NCBI GenBank assembly: GCA_963971535.1
Contig: OZ020598.1
Coordinates: 94,279,378-94,343,377, forward strand
Reading direction: 5' to 3'
Length of the DNA stretch: 64,000 bases
Source: Notolepis coatsorum
Lineage: Eukaryota > Chordata > Actinopteri > Aulopiformes > Paralepididae
In this document: piece by piece, positions 10,385 through 22,926 of the stretch
Numbering within the stretch: position 1 is the first letter of the stretch
Layout: every line of letters starts with the position of its first letter
Notes under the pieces: model-generated
The model's input: the letters and a program-made list of their open reading frames with translations, nothing else
Databases searched by the model: none
Told to the model about the DNA's origin: nothing
Translations under genes and position numbers: made by a program

Positions 10385-10500
10385 AAAAGATCTGTGTTAA
10401 GGTAGATACAAAAATATATATGATTAATTTGAGATTAATCGCGAGTTAACTATGGACAATCGTGTGATTAATCAGATTAAATATTTTAATCGGCACTAAT
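10385..10500. mobile_element. hAT-like relic with ATTAATCGCG repeats
   Basis: 'ttgagattaatcgcgagttaactatggacaatcgtgtgattaatc' followed by aaatattttaatcg resembles a common teleost hAT terminal region. Neither terminus nor target duplication can be fixed. Confidence 0.42.
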
Positions 10501-11340
10501 GGAACTAATGGAAACGCATCTGGAGAGGGTGCCTTGATGCGCACGTGCCCAAGGTGGACAGTACCTGGACACGTGGTGGCACAGGGTTTGAGCATCTGGT
10601 CCAGCTCCTCAGTGCTGCTGGCTCCAGGGTATTGCACAGGTCTTGGTAGGTACTCATCGCTCTCTGCGAATAGGTCCGCATTAGGGATGCTCGATATTGG
10701 CTTTTTTACCGATACCGATATACCGATATTGTCCAACTCTTAATTTCCGATACCGATATCATCCGATATCAACCGATACCGATATATGCAGGCCCCCCCC
10801 CCCCCAAAACGGAATAATCTCTTGTTGTGAAATTAACACAACATTGTGCATACTTTTGACATTAAATAAAATCAAAATTTGTTCTTACTTGCTTGCCTGG
10901 GTAAATAAAGGTTATAGAAATGTAAAAAAAAATTAAAATACCGATATTTTCCGATATCACATTTTAATGCCAATATCGGCCAATAATATCGGACATCCCT
11001 AGAATTAACACAACATTATGCATACTTTTGACAATAAATAAAATCATAATTTGTTCTTACTTGCTTGCCTGGGTAAATAAAGGTTAAATAAATGTAAACA
11101 AAATTATATATATATATATTTTTTGAAAACCAATACAGATAATTTCCGATATCACATTTTAATGACAATATCAGCCGATAATATCTATAGGACGACAATA
11201 TCGGACATCCCTAGTCCGCATGGTTGCGGTACTGGTCCTCACTCCTCAGTGCACGATCAGTGAAATCTTGCCTCGTTGAGTCATGACTATAAATGTAAAA
11301 CCTAATTGTTAATGATACAAATATTGTTGTATTTATTATT
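10501..11340 (-). other. Open reading segment split by a hAT MITE (possible host exon)
   Basis: With the MITE at 10682-11213 and one target duplication set aside, the minus strand has one open frame of about 80 codons or more. It contains the motifs STRQDFTDRAL, DQYRNHADLFAE and SDEYLPRPVQYPG. A possible splice acceptor (tttatag) precedes it near 11290, and a possible donor (CCAG|GTACTG) lies near 10565. I do not recognise the protein. It could be a host exon, a piece of an unknown element, or chance. The open frame continues on both sides of the insertion, which argues mildly for coding. Confidence 0.3.
10682..11213. mobile_element. hAT MITE with 8-bp target duplication and a duplicated right end
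   Basis: The left terminus is tagggatgctcgatattggc and the right terminus is the complement of tagggatgtccgatattg. They are flanked by gtccgcat at 10674-10681 and 11214-11221. A second copy of the right end closes at 11002 (tatcggacatcccta). The block after it (11003-11100) repeats 10831-10930, so the right half is tandemly duplicated. There is no transposase. Confidence 0.92.
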
Positions 11341-12170
11341 ATTATAATTATTTCATCCGAGGATGTCTGTAGAATCTATGTGAATGCAATCACCAATGAT
11401 TTCTCCCAGATGAAGCCCTTAAGAACTTCTATTTTGTCAAATCACAGGGTTTTGGGGGCGGTACTCAGGCATGCGTTGTTCATGGGACGGGGTCCCACGG
11501 TGTGGGACCTCACTCGCTATTTGCATATCAATAGCTCCGGTCGTCAGGTGTGTTAAATACGTTCTCAGACACATTCACACCTAACCTTGTTGTGAAGACG
11601 TGTTACATTCCATTCGTAGAGGCAATTAGGCACTGTCTTTAGTCTGTGCCCAAGCGAGGGGACATTAAATGCGCATTCGCGGGAGCGCGCGCACGCGCAG
11701 GGAGCGCACGTGCACGTGGTGCGTGTCACCCCAGATGATTTCAATAACGCACCACTGGCGGTACTTGTTGGAAAGCAGGGGGGAAAAGAAATGAACGCTT
11801 CCGAAAAGTGGTGGATTTTGGTCGCCGAGCAATATTAGGCAACACAATGTCACTCAGCTCGCTTGAGAATAGGCGTTAATCGACACTTGTTTTCCAGGGG
11901 GTGAAACACGGGTCATGCGTGGGACTTCTAAAGCGGAGCGAAGGAGTCCATCTTCTGACAAAGGAAGTGAGAGTGGTAACAGAAATCGCTGTGATCATGA
12001 GCTTCCTGCTTCCTCCTCTGGACATCGGGAGCTTCTGCTCGCGCTCAGATGTAGCAGGAGGCCAGTGATGCTCGCCAGGAGGCCGGAGAGTGAGAGGGGA
12101 CGAGCGGAGGGATTACATTTATTCTGTTGGTTAGTTAGGAGTGTCTGAGCTGTTGAAAAGACATGGATCT
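11222..12170. other. No recognised gene; GC-rich stretch
   Basis: 11341-11660 looks unique. 11660-12150 is GC- and CpG-rich ('gcgcgcgcacgcgcagg' at about 11685). An open frame of 77 codons at 11915-12148 has no recognisable domain. A CpG-rich first exon or promoter is possible but nothing confirms it. Confidence 0.3.
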
Positions 12171-12171
<1 letters not shown>

Positions 12172-12247
<76 letters not shown>

Positions 12248-12677
12248 GGAAGAGAGGGAGTGAGAGATGCAGGATGCAGGAAAGAGAGAGATGAGGAAGA
12301 GAGGGAGAGAGAGATGAAGGAAGAGAAGGAGGGAGAGAGAGACAGATGGAGGCGAGAGATAGATGAAGGAAAGAGGGAGAGATATGGGGTAGAGAAGGAG
12401 GGAGAGAGATAGATGAAATAAAGACGGAGATAGAGAGAAATGGAGAAGAGAAGGTGGGAGAGAGAGAGATGGAGAGAGAGATGGGAAAGAAAGGGAGAGA
12501 GAGACAGATGGGGGGGAGAGCGAGAAAGAGATAGAGAGAGAGATAGCAAAAGAGAGAGCAATAAAGAAAGAGAGAGAGCTCCTCCTTTAGTTTTAATAGT
12601 GGAGTTTATATTCTGTCAATCTGTCTGTGCTGCTGTTAAGACCTGGCTTAATTTAAGAGAGAAATGCAGAGCGTTAA

Positions 12678-12759
<82 letters not shown>

Positions 12760-12964
12760 AAAAGAGAGAGACATAAAGAGAGAGGGAGAGGGCAAGATAG
12801 AGAAAGAGAGAGAGGGAGGGATGGGGAGAGAGCGAGAGGGGAAGAGAGAGAGCGATAGAGAGATAGAGAGAGGGGAAGAGAGAGAGGGAAAGAGGGGGAG
12901 AGAGAGAGACATAAAGAGAGAGGGAGAGGGGAAGATAGAGAAAGAGAGAGAGGGTGGGAGGGGG

Positions 12965-13044
<80 letters not shown>

Positions 13045-13305
13045 AAGAGAGAGAGATAGAGAGAGAGGGAAAGAGGGGAAGAGAGAGAGAGAGAGAGAGA
13101 GGGGAGATGGGAAGAGAGAGAGAGAGAGGGGGGGGAGAGGGGAAGAGAGAGACATAAAGATAGAGGGAGAGGGGGAGATAGAGAAAGAGAGAGAGGGAGA
13201 GAGGGAGGGGGAGAGGGGAAGAGAGAGAGAGAAAGAGAAAAGGAGGGAGAGGGAAGAGAGGGAGGGAGAGGGGAAGAGAGAAAGAGAGACAGGGAGAGAG
13301 ACTTG
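12172..13305. repeat. Purine-rich (GA)n tracts
   Basis: There are pure (GA)n blocks at 12172-12244, 12684-12750 and 12968-13040. They are embedded in degenerate GGGAGA/GAAGAG sequence to 13300, broken only by about 100 bp of mixed sequence at 12580-12660. Long arginine/glutamate or leucine/serine frames here are artefacts of the repeat. Confidence 0.95.
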
Positions 13306-13670
13306 ACAGGCTAAAAACATCTAATTAGTTATTGATGCAGGGAGCTGATGTTCTTGTCCAATCAGATGTCTTCGGCCTCTGCTGCCGGGTGGATTTCCTG
13401 GGGTCGACCACAATGTACACACAAGGTACACCTGCCAATCAGAGGCCGGGAACTACTTATAATAATGATTTATTTTTGAAAATCTCAGCTGCTGGTGCCT
13501 CTGGGAGTCTGTGGAAGTGCATTGGCTTGAAAAGTGATCTATTTCTACTGGGCAGGTAAAATGTTGCTAATGGCTAAAGATGCAGCTTTAAGGGTGAGTT
13601 TCTGTGCTGTTAACAATGTTCTCACCTTCCAGAGAGAGAGAGAGATAGATAGAGAGAGATAGAGAGATAG

Positions 13671-13704
<34 letters not shown>

Positions 13705-14310
13705 CCTTTATTTGAGTACTTTTTTTTTTAAACCATGTTCACAAATTCTTGTTGTGCAAAGAAAAGGAAATCTGCAATTTATAGACATCACCAGGCTCTC
13801 GAACAGACTCATTTATTTGAACCGAAAAATCCCAGTAACTTTAAAAATCTTTGCACATAGGAGCTCTAAGGAAAAAACATGGGAGGTGTTTGCCATGGGA
13901 GGTGCTGGCTAATCTATAACAGTTTATTGTCCAATATACTCTGTAAATGCAATTATCTTTTTTATTGTTGCTCTCTTATCACAGATAGGTTAATTAACAG
14001 ATAAAAGCCCCTCTAGTTCCCCCAGCCCTCGCTGTGTGCACAATAACAAACAAGAGATGGCATCCGGTGAGGCATAGAGGGCGCTGTTTCCCCACAAATC
14101 AGAGGCGGTGGCTGTAAGTAAGCTGGAAGCATGACAGCACGTTGGACACTGTGTCTGAGTCCCAGTGAAGCAGATAGCATTGGGAGATTTACGATTTACA
14201 CAAAGAAAAAAAGCTGCCTCTCTGCCACGGAGCAGAATGAAATCTAAGCACTTAATGGGATCAGCCAACAAAAGAATTGTTTACTATTGTTAGAGCTTAG
14301 CAAGATCTGA
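13306..14310. other. No recognised gene
   Basis: Mixed single-copy-looking sequence with a GA/GATA microsatellite at 13632-13702. Short open frames (13332-13559, 13990-14271) have no recognisable domains. Confidence 0.35.
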
Positions 14311-14313
14311 GAG

Positions 14314-14316
<3 letters not shown>

Positions 14317-14401
<85 letters not shown>

Positions 14402-14600
14402 GGGGAGGAGGAGAGAGAGATGGAAATAATTAAACAATTGACAGTGAAATATTTAGGGAGAAAGAAGCAGCGAGAGAGGAGAGATGGAAGGAAGGAAGAA
14501 GAGGGAGAGATGGAAGGAAGGAATAAGAGGGTGAGGAGGGATGAAAGGAATGAAGAAGAGGGAGAGGAGGGATGGAAGGAAGGAAGAAGAGAGCTTATAT
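14317..14600. repeat. (GA)n microsatellite and GGAAGGAAGAAG repeats
   Basis: (GA)n at 14317-14391, a G run at 14392-14405, then imperfect GGAAGGAAGAAGAGGGAGAG repeats at about 14480-14592. Confidence 0.95.
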
Positions 14601-14667
14601 AGTGCTTTTACTAACTAATTATTAATTATATGTTTCTCTCTCCTCTGGTCAGGGGCATTGCCGGGTC

Positions 14668-14867
14668 NNNNNNNNNNNNNNNNNNNNNNNNNNNNNNNNN
14701 NNNNNNNNNNNNNNNNNNNNNNNNNNNNNNNNNNNNNNNNNNNNNNNNNNNNNNNNNNNNNNNNNNNNNNNNNNNNNNNNNNNNNNNNNNNNNNNNNNNN
14801 NNNNNNNNNNNNNNNNNNNNNNNNNNNNNNNNNNNNNNNNNNNNNNNNNNNNNNNNNNNNNNNNNNN
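14668..14867. other. Assembly gap, 200 N
   Basis: Exactly 200 N, most likely a placeholder of fixed size. It falls between purine-rich repeats that are hard to assemble, so the true length is unknown. Confidence 0.99.
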
Positions 14868-15354
14868 GAGCAGGGAGCAGGGAGAGAGAGGGAGAGGGAG
14901 CAGGGAGAGGGAGCAGGGAGAGGGAGAGGGAGCAGGGAGAGGGAGCAGGGAGGGGAGAGGGAGCAGGGAGAGGGAGAGGGAGAGGGAGCAGGGAGAGGGA
15001 GAGGGAGCAGGGAGGGAGAGGGGGGAGAGGGAGCAGGGAGAGGGAGAGGAGCAGGGAGCAGGGAGAGGGAGCAGGGAGCAGGAGAGCGAGCAGGGAGAGG
15101 GAGAGGGAGCAGGGAGAGGGAGAGGGGAGAGGGAGAGGGAGAGGGAGCAGGGGAGAGGGAGAGGGAGAGGGAGAGGGAGAGGGAGCAGGAGCAGGGAGAG
15201 GGAGAGAGGGAAGGAGAGGGGAGCAGGGAGAGGGAGCAGGGGAGAGGGAGCAGGGAGAGGGAGCAGGGAGAGGGAGGGAGGAGGGAGAGGAGAGGGAGAG
15301 GGAGCAGGGAGCAGGGAGAGGGAGAGGGAGGGAGAGGGAGCATGGAGAGGGAGA
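14868..15354. repeat. GGGAGAGGGAGCA minisatellite
   Basis: Short units of the GGGAGA and GGGAGCA type alternate irregularly. The strand is purine apart from regular C. It adjoins the gap. Confidence 0.95.
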
Positions 15355-15515
15355 ATGAATGAATGAATGAATGAATGAATGAATTAATTAATGAATTAAT
15401 GAAAACTTTATTAACAGATTGCAGAATGGGTACAATACAGTACGGCTCAATACACACAATTGTTAAGGGGATGCAGACCAGAGAAAGACGTGTGTCTTGT
15501 TTACATCAGGGTCCC
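15355..15515 (-). mobile_element. LINE-C 3' end with GAAT tail
   Basis: (GAAT)n at 15355-15382, then the complement of the LINE-C 3'UTR (aaaactttattaacagattgcagaatgg ... cagaccagagaaagac ... gggtccccc). It is inserted in the purine minisatellite and is 5'-truncated to about 130 bp. Confidence 0.82.
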
Positions 15516-15519
15516 CCTG

Positions 15520-15867
15520 GAGCATGGAGGAGGGAGAGGGAGAGAGAGAGAGAGAGAGGGATAGAGAGAGGGAGCATGGAGAGGGAGCATGGAGAGGGAG
15601 ATAGAGATGGAGCATGGAGGAGGGAGAGGAGAGGGAGAGAGAGAGGGATAGAGAGAGGGAGAGGAGAGAGAGAGAGAGCAGGGAGAGGGAGCATGGAGAG
15701 GGAGAGAGAGAGGGAGCATGGAGGAGGGAGAGGGAGAGGGAGAGATAGAGGGATAGAGAGAGGGAGAGAGAGAGAGAGAGCAGGGAGAGGTAGCATGGAG
15801 AGGGAGCATGGAGAGGGAGCATGGAGGAGGGAGAGGGAGAGAGAGAGGGAAGATAGATGGACAGGGA
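15520..15867. repeat. GGGAGCATGGAGA minisatellite
   Basis: This is a variant of the array on the other side of the LINE-C insertion, with units containing GGGAGCATGGAGAG and gagagata. It joins directly to the truncated LINE-A copy. Confidence 0.93.
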
Positions 15868-17475
15868 GCTTTTACAAATTATAGGCCTGTTTCTCTACTT
15901 CCTCAGTTTTCAAAAATATTAGAAAAACTCTTCAACAACAGATTAGATAAATTCATTGATAAACATAATTTACTCACCGATAGCCAGTATGGATTCAGAA
16001 CACACCGGTCAACATCACTAGCGTTAATAGAACTCATTGAAAAAATTACAAATTCCATAGATAAAAAAAAACATGTAGCTGGAGTATTCATTGACCTAAA
16101 AAAAGCATTTGATACTATTAATCATGATATATTAATCAGGAAATCGGAGAGATATGGGATCAGGGGGGTAGTATTGGACTGGGTGAGAAGCTATCTAAAT
16201 AAAAGACAACAATTTGTGACAATGAGAGATTATAAATCTGAATGTTTGGACATTGCTTGTGGTGTCCCCCAGGGGTCAGTGTTGGGTCCAAAACTGTTCA
16301 TCTTGTACATTAACGAGATTTGTAAAGTATCCAATATATTTAAATTTATTTTATTTGCGGATGACACTAATCTTTTTTTTTCTGGTGAGAATGTCCAGCA
16401 GCTTTTAGAGGTCATCACATCTGAAATGAAGAAATTGAAGGAATGGTTTGATAGAAACAAATTATCATTGAATTTGAGCAAAACTAAAATTATGTTGTTT
16501 GGAAACTGTAGATTGGATACTCAGGTACAAGTTAAAATAAATGATGTGATTATTGAAAGAGTTTATGAAAATAAATTCCTAGGTGTAATAATAGACCATA
16601 AAATCTGTTGGAAACCTCACATAAAACATGTCCAATCTAAACTCTCACGAAGCATTTCAGTCATGAGTAAAGTAAAGCACATTCTGGATAGAAAATCACT
16701 CTACATTCTCTACTGTTCACTAGTTTTACCATATTTAAATTACTGTGCTGAAGTCTGGGGAAACAATTATAAGTCTACACTACAACCACTTTTTATACTC
16801 CAAAAAAGGGCCATAAGGATAGTTCACATTGCAGGTTATCGTGATCACACTAACATATTGTTTTTGGAGTCAAAGACATTGAAGTTAAATGATCTTGTGG
16901 AATTTAAAACGGCACAATTAATGTATAAAGCAAAAAGTCATGCACTTCCAAGAAACATTCAAGAATTGTTCTTTGATAGGGAGGGGGGTTATAATCTGAG
17001 GGGAGAACACAATTTAAAGGTGCTAAACGTACGCACTACCATGAGAAAACACTGCATCTCGATATGTGGAGTGAAACTGTGGAACAGTCTAAATGTGGTG
17101 CTAAAGCAATGTCCAAACATGAGACAATTCAAACTGATGTATAAGGAAATTATGTTCACAAGGTACAGGGATGAGGAAGGGACTTGATATTCACGGGTGT
17201 TTTTATTTTATTTTGTTTTCTATTTTATTTCTTTTATACATATATAGTTTTTGTTTTTTGTTTTGCATATATATATATATATATTCTTTTTTCTTTTCTT
17301 TCTTTTCTTTTTTATGTTTAAAATAGTACACTCATTTGAGTAGTGGAAAAGGGGTAGGATTAAATAAGTGTATATTTCTTCCTGCTCCTTTTCGAACATG
17401 CAGATTGAGTTGTTTTGCTTTTTTGTTATTGTTTGTTTGTATTCATTGCATGTTTGAAATAAAGATTTCAAATCA
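15868..17475 (+). mobile_element. LINE-A copy, 5'-truncated, RT frame intact
   Basis: The copy begins within the RT domain (NYRPVSLLPQFSK) and keeps an open frame to 17187 (about 440 LINE codons). It holds the RT motifs FIDLKKAFDTINH, GVPQGSVLGPKLF and FADDTN, then the C-terminal domain with GVKLWNSL. A 3'UTR ending aaataaagatttcaaatc follows. The sequence is nearly identical to 33753-35330 of the full-length copy but lacks its extra A near 33950 and its stop at 34529. The protein would copy element RNA at a nicked target. This copy lacks the endonuclease and ORF1. No clear target duplication is seen. Confidence 0.92.
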
Positions 17476-17631
17476 AATCAAAAGGCCAAGGACGACACCA
17501 TAAGCCAGGGCTTGTGGAGAAAGTATGGCTACAGCAGGTAGATTGAACACCTGTTTCTGTAGATCAATTGAAAGGTCCATCCATCCAAGTGGGGTTGCTG
17601 CATCACCATTAGCAAGATACAATGGACCATC
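17476..17631. other. Unassigned spacer
   Basis: Short mixed sequence between the LINE-A end and the minisatellite. No feature seen. Confidence 0.3.
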
Positions 17632-19832
17632 TACAATACACTCTCATTCTATCTAGTCTACAACCTACAACACACTCTCATTCTATCTAGTCTACAACCT
17701 ACAATAATACACTCTCATTCTATCTAGTCTACAACCTACAATAATACACTCTCATTCTATCTAGTCTACAACCTACAATAATACACTCTCATTCTATCTA
17801 GTCTACAACCTACAATAATACTCTCTCATTCTATCTAGTCTACAACCTACAATAATACTCTCTCATTCTATCTAGTCTACAACCTACAATAATACACTCT
17901 CATTCTATCTAGTCTACAACCTACAATACACTCTCTCATTCTATCTAGTCTACAACCTACAATAATACACTCTCATTCTATCTAGTCTACAACCTACAAT
18001 ACACTCTCTCATTCTATCTAGTCTACAACCTACAATAATACACTCTCATTCTATCTAGTCTACAACCTACAATAATACACTCTCATTCTATCTAGTCTAC
18101 AACCTACAATAATACACTCTCATTCTATCTAGTCTACAACCTACAATACACTCTCTCATTCTATCTAGTCTACAACCTACAATACACTTTAATTCTATCT
18201 AGTCTACAACCTACAATACACTCTCATTCTATCTAGTCTACAACCTATAATACACTCTCATTCTATCTAGTCTACAACCTACAATACACTTTAATTCTAT
18301 CCAGTCTACAACCTATAATACACTCTTATTCTATCTAGTCTACAACCTACAATACACTTTAATTCTATCTAGTCTACAACCTACAATAATACACTCTCAT
18401 TCTATCCAGTCTACAACCTACAATACACTCTCTCATTCTATCTAGTCTACAACCTATAATACACTCTCATTCTATCTAGTCTACAACCTACAATACACTT
18501 TAATTCTATCTAGTCTACAACCTACAATAATACACTCTCATTCTATCCAGTCTACAACCTACAATACACTCTCTCATTCTATCCAGTCTACAACCTACAA
18601 TACACTCTCATTCTATCTAGTCTACAACCTACAATACACTTTAATTCTATCTAGTCTACAACCTACAATAATACACTCTCATTCTATCTAGTCTACAACC
18701 TACAATACACTCTCTCATTCTATCTAGTCTACAACCTATAATACACTCTCATTCTATCTAGTCTACAACCTACAATACACTTTAATTCTATCTAGTCTAC
18801 AACCTACAATAATACACTCTCATTCTATCTAGTCTACAACCTACAATACACTCTCTCATTCTATCCAGTCTACAACCTACAATACACTCTCTCATTCTAT
18901 CTAGTCTACAACCTATAATACACTCTCATTCTATCTAGTCTACAACCTACAATACACTTTAATTCTATCTAGTCTACAACCTACAATAATACACTCTCAT
19001 TCTATCCAGTCTACAACCTATAATACACTCTCATTCTATCCAGTCTACAACCTACAATACACTCTCTCATTCTATCTAGTCTACAACCTATAATACACTC
19101 TCATTCTATCTAGTCTACAACCTACAATACACTTTAATTCTATCTAGTCTACAACCTACAATAATACACTCTCATTCTATCCAGTCTACAACCTACAATA
19201 CACTCTCTCATTCTATCCAGTCTACAACCTATAATACACTCTCATTCTATCCAGTCTACAACCTACAATACACTTTAATTCTATCTAGTCTACAACCTAC
19301 AATAATACACTCTCATTCTATCTAGTCTACAACCTACAATACACTCTCTCATTCTATCCAGTCTACAACCTACAATACACTCTCTCATTCTATCTAGTCT
19401 ACAACCTATAATACACTCTCATTCTATCTAGTCTACAACCTACAATACACTTTAATTCTATCTAGTCTACAACCTACAATAATACACTCTCATTCTATCC
19501 AGTCTACAACCTATAATACACTCTCATTCTATCCAGTCTACAACCTACAATACACTCTCTCATTCTATCTAGTCTACAACCTATAATACACTCTCATTCT
19601 ATCTAGTCTACAACCTACAATACACTTTAATTCTATCTAGTCTACAACCTACAATAATACACTCTCATTCTATCCAGTCTACAACCTACAATACACTCTC
19701 TCATTCTATCTAGTCTACAACCTATAATACACTCTCATTCTATCCAGTCTACAACCTACAATACACTCTCTCATTCTATCTAGTCTACAACCTATAATAC
19801 ACTCTCATTCTATCTAGTCTACAACCTACAAT
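17632..19832. repeat. 34-37-bp minisatellite, about 60 units, with higher-order structure
   Basis: The unit is 'cattctatctagtctacaacctacaataatacactct' and its variants of 34, 36 and 37 bp. Differences are aataatac versus aatac, ctct versus ctctct, ctttaatt versus ctctcatt, ctag versus ccag, and ctacaa versus ctataa. The first third is fairly uniform. From about 18180 the ctttaatt variant recurs at roughly 140 or 175-180 bp, meaning four- and five-unit higher-order repeats. Confidence 0.97.
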
Positions 19833-20384
19833 ACATGGTCTTATCTCCTCTTTCCCAGTTGTTGCTGTCAGTTGTTGTACTGAACTGAGCGCAAATGCAC
19901 CAACATGGAGCTCCTCCTGGGACGCCTAAATGGCCTCCGCAAATTACTTGGCACACTCCACTGACTGTCAGACAGACTGGGAGAGAGATGGATGGATGGA
20001 TGGGCGGGTGGGGTGGGGTGGGGGGGGGGGGGGGTGAAGAGAAATGGTAGGAAGGAGAGAGAGAAAGAAAGAGAGAGAGAGAAACTGAGATAGAGAAAGA
20101 GGAAGAGAGAAATAATTCATAAGACATGCGAGAAAGAGATAGATACACTAAGCCGATGGCTGAGACGGCATGCGTGCTAACGGTGCGTGCCGTTTGACCT
20201 GGTCTGCCCCTGGGCAGGGTCAGCTTCCCTATTAGGATGCTATCTGAGATGGCCTGACGGTGCAAACAGCAGCAGGGTCAGCACAATCAGAGGCCAGGTG
20301 GGGAGGGAATACCATGGGGTATTGGCTGGGCCCATTGGGAGCCACTGACCCCATTTGACATCTGAGGAGAGGTGCTAGGTATCC
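19833..20384. other. No recognised gene
   Basis: Mixed sequence with a GGGGTGGGG run (about 20006-20033) and a GA-rich stretch (20040-20110). No coding signature. Confidence 0.35.
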
Positions 20385-20790
20385 GTGGATATAAGCTGCA
20401 CCACAGGCATGTCTGGGTTGTATCCTAGAAACTACACTTCCTGTCAGACCACTGATAGGACCCTGGCCAAGGAAAGCACACCAACGCCTCTCTCACCTCA
20501 GGAGGCTCAAGAGATTCGGCATGGAGCCCCAGATCCCACAGGCCTCGTGCAGAGGCACAACCGAGAGCATCCTGACTGGAGGCATCACCGCCTGGTATGG
20601 GAACTGTGTTCTGCCCTCAACTACAAAGCACTACAGAGGGTCATGCGAACGGGCCGGAACATCTGTGGTTGTGAGCTCCCCTCCATCAAGTATATATACA
20701 CAGCAGGATTATTAAGGATCCCAGCAATCCCAACCGCAAACTGTTTTCCGCTGTTGCTGTCGGGCAGATGTTACCACGGCCTCAAGGCCT
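20385..20790 (+). pseudogene. LINE-D reverse transcriptase C-terminus, decayed
   Basis: The nucleotide run gagagcatcctgactggagg (about 20562) and the following ITAWYGN / LQRVMRT-like frame match the C-terminal region of LINE-D (compare ESILTGNITAWYGN at 21915-22349). Frames are broken. The preceding residues differ, so only about 250 bp are convincing. Confidence 0.6.
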
Positions 20791-20867
20791 GGACTCTTTC
20801 GGACAAGTTATGTTTTTTTGTACCGGGCAGATGTTTTTTTTATTGATTTTTGCTACCGGGCAGTCCG

Positions 20868-21035
<168 letters not shown>

Positions 21036-21184
21036 ACTGACTCACTTTTAATGCTTCTTCCGACATTTCTCACTTACCACTTTTCGCAAACTCTCCCAAT
21101 AATGATAAAGTTGATCGCACTATACATCCTCTCCATCCTACTTCTTCTGGTCAAACCCTAGCTTTCCATCCTTGCTGTAAATGG

Positions 21185-21238
21185 TGCATTTATATATCCC
21201 AAGCGCTTTAGAATTTGTTCCTCACATTTTACACATTC
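21185..21238 (-). mobile_element. 3' part of a tRNA-derived SINE, inverted
   Basis: The complement reads 'gaatgtgtaaaatgtgaggaacaaattctaaagcgctt', matching the end of the SINE at 25793-26060. The head of a SINE of the same type, also inverted, lies at 23870-23998. I infer one SINE split by the 2.6-kb composite between them. Confidence 0.5.
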
Positions 21239-21591
21239 AGGCCATGTTTAGACGGAGAGAGTCTGAACAGAAACCGCAAAAGTCGACTTGCGGTCTCACT
21301 TTTAATGTTGCATTTAGACTAGTGTTTTGGGATGGAATTCTGCGTGCAGACGAGGCTGTAAAGACTCGAGACGACGGAGCCCCGCTGTCACACGATTGGC
21401 GCATATGTCACATGACGTGCTGTGAAGACCCGCCCTACTCTGCCTCTGATTCGCAGACTGTGGGTGGGGGAATGTGATTGGACCAAAGCAGAGTCACTCA
21501 CAGACAGTGGCTCCAGTCACTAATAGTTGCGATAGCCGCGGGACAGATTCTTGTGTATTTAAAAGTACTGCCAATGTAGCCTTCAGGTTGT

Positions 21592-22795
21592 GTGGCAGGT
21601 TGTGTGGCAGATTGTGTGGCAGATTGTGTGGCCAAGTTCAGCTCCAACTCCATAGTGAAGTTCGCAGACGACACGGTGGTGGTGGGGCTGATCTCGGACA
21701 ACGACGAGAAGGCCTTCCGGGAGGAGGTTGAGGTACTGGAACGCTGGTGCCAGGACAACAGCCTGCTCCTGAACATTGGTAAAACCAAGGAGCTGATCGT
21801 GGATTATAGGAGAGGACAGCAGGAGACACACACACCACTGAGGATTAACGGGGCTACCGTGGACAGGGTGAGCAGCTTCAAGTACCTGGGGGTCCACATC
21901 TCAGAGGATCTGACATGGTCAACACACATACAGACACAGTAGTAAAGAAGGCGAAGCAGCGCCTCTACCACCTGAGACAGTTAAGGAAGTTCAGAGTATC
22001 GGGGAAGATACTCCAGTCCTTCTACTCAGGAGCTGTAGAGAGCATCTTGACCGGAAACATCACTGCCTGGTATGGGAACAGCACGGCACAGGACAAGAAG
22101 GCCCTACAGAGAGTGGTGCGCTCAGCCGAGCGTACCACGGGTATTGCACTACCTCCCCTGCAGGTTCTATACAACAAGAGGTGCAAATCCAGAGCCTGCA
22201 GAATAATGAAAGACCCCCACCACCCCAATAACAGCCTGTTCCAGCTGCTGAGGTCAGGCAGACGCCTGCGAACCCCAGCTACTAGGACAGAGAGGCTTAG
22301 GCTCAGCTTCTTCCCCCAGGCCATCAGAGCCTTGAACAATGAACATTGAGTGCCACAGAACACTGAACTATCCACACACAAGCACACATGAGCACACACA
22401 CGACACGCACACTGTGCACACTCACACACTAGCAGCCACTTTAACACTTTAACATGAGCGGGCACACACTCATGCCGCACTCACCCACACTTATTGCCAA
22501 AAGGAAAGGCCACTTTAAATTAGTATAGCAACAGTAACAGTGTATTGCACTACCAAAGCTACCTAGCATGTCCTATATGCTCTGTAAATAACTATGTACA
22601 GATACCGAGATGTCACACCATGTTACCTGTTACCTGTTATTGCACAATGTTGTTTTGTTTATTTTTTGTTTATTGGATTCTATTATATGTTGTACAGTAC
22701 CACTGTATTGCACATCGTTGCGGGCAAGACCACCCGCATTTCATTGTATACTTGTATGCCGTGACAAATAAAACTCTTGACTTGACTCTTGACTT
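21592..22795 (+). mobile_element. LINE-D copy, 5'-truncated
   Basis: It starts in the RT core with [12 protein letters not shown] (the YADD-type catalytic motif), followed by NIGKTKELIVDYRR and SFKYLGVHISEDLTW. A frameshift near 21935 separates the second part (21915-22349), with VESILTGNITAWYGN, RSAERTTG and the terminal SFFPQAIRALN. The 3'UTR runs to about 22795 with 'gacaaataaaactcttgacttgac'. A small gtgtggcaga tandem repeat (21587-21640) precedes it. It probably belongs to the L2/CR1/Rex1 group. Confidence 0.87.
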
Positions 22796-22926
22796 GATGG
22801 ATAGAATCAGACATGCTTTGTTTACGCTTCTAGGCTACTGGCGCATGCCTGTGATGTAAGCAGTACGCGCGACGAGAGCCTTGAGAACCCTTTCGTCATA
22901 GTTTTATGCGGTTTGACAGTTTAGAT

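Noticed and set aside
11640..12150. CpG-island promoter with a first exon
   Set aside because: GC-rich with an open frame of 77 codons, but no downstream gene in the window and no domain to support it.
12440..13320. Very long open frames of Arg/Glu or Leu/Ser repeats (also at 14315-15884)
   Set aside because: They are translations of GA-rich microsatellites with no stop codons by composition, and frames exist on both strands.
17632..19832. CRISPR-like array
   Set aside because: Units are contiguous with variants and no unique spacers, and the genome is eukaryotic.
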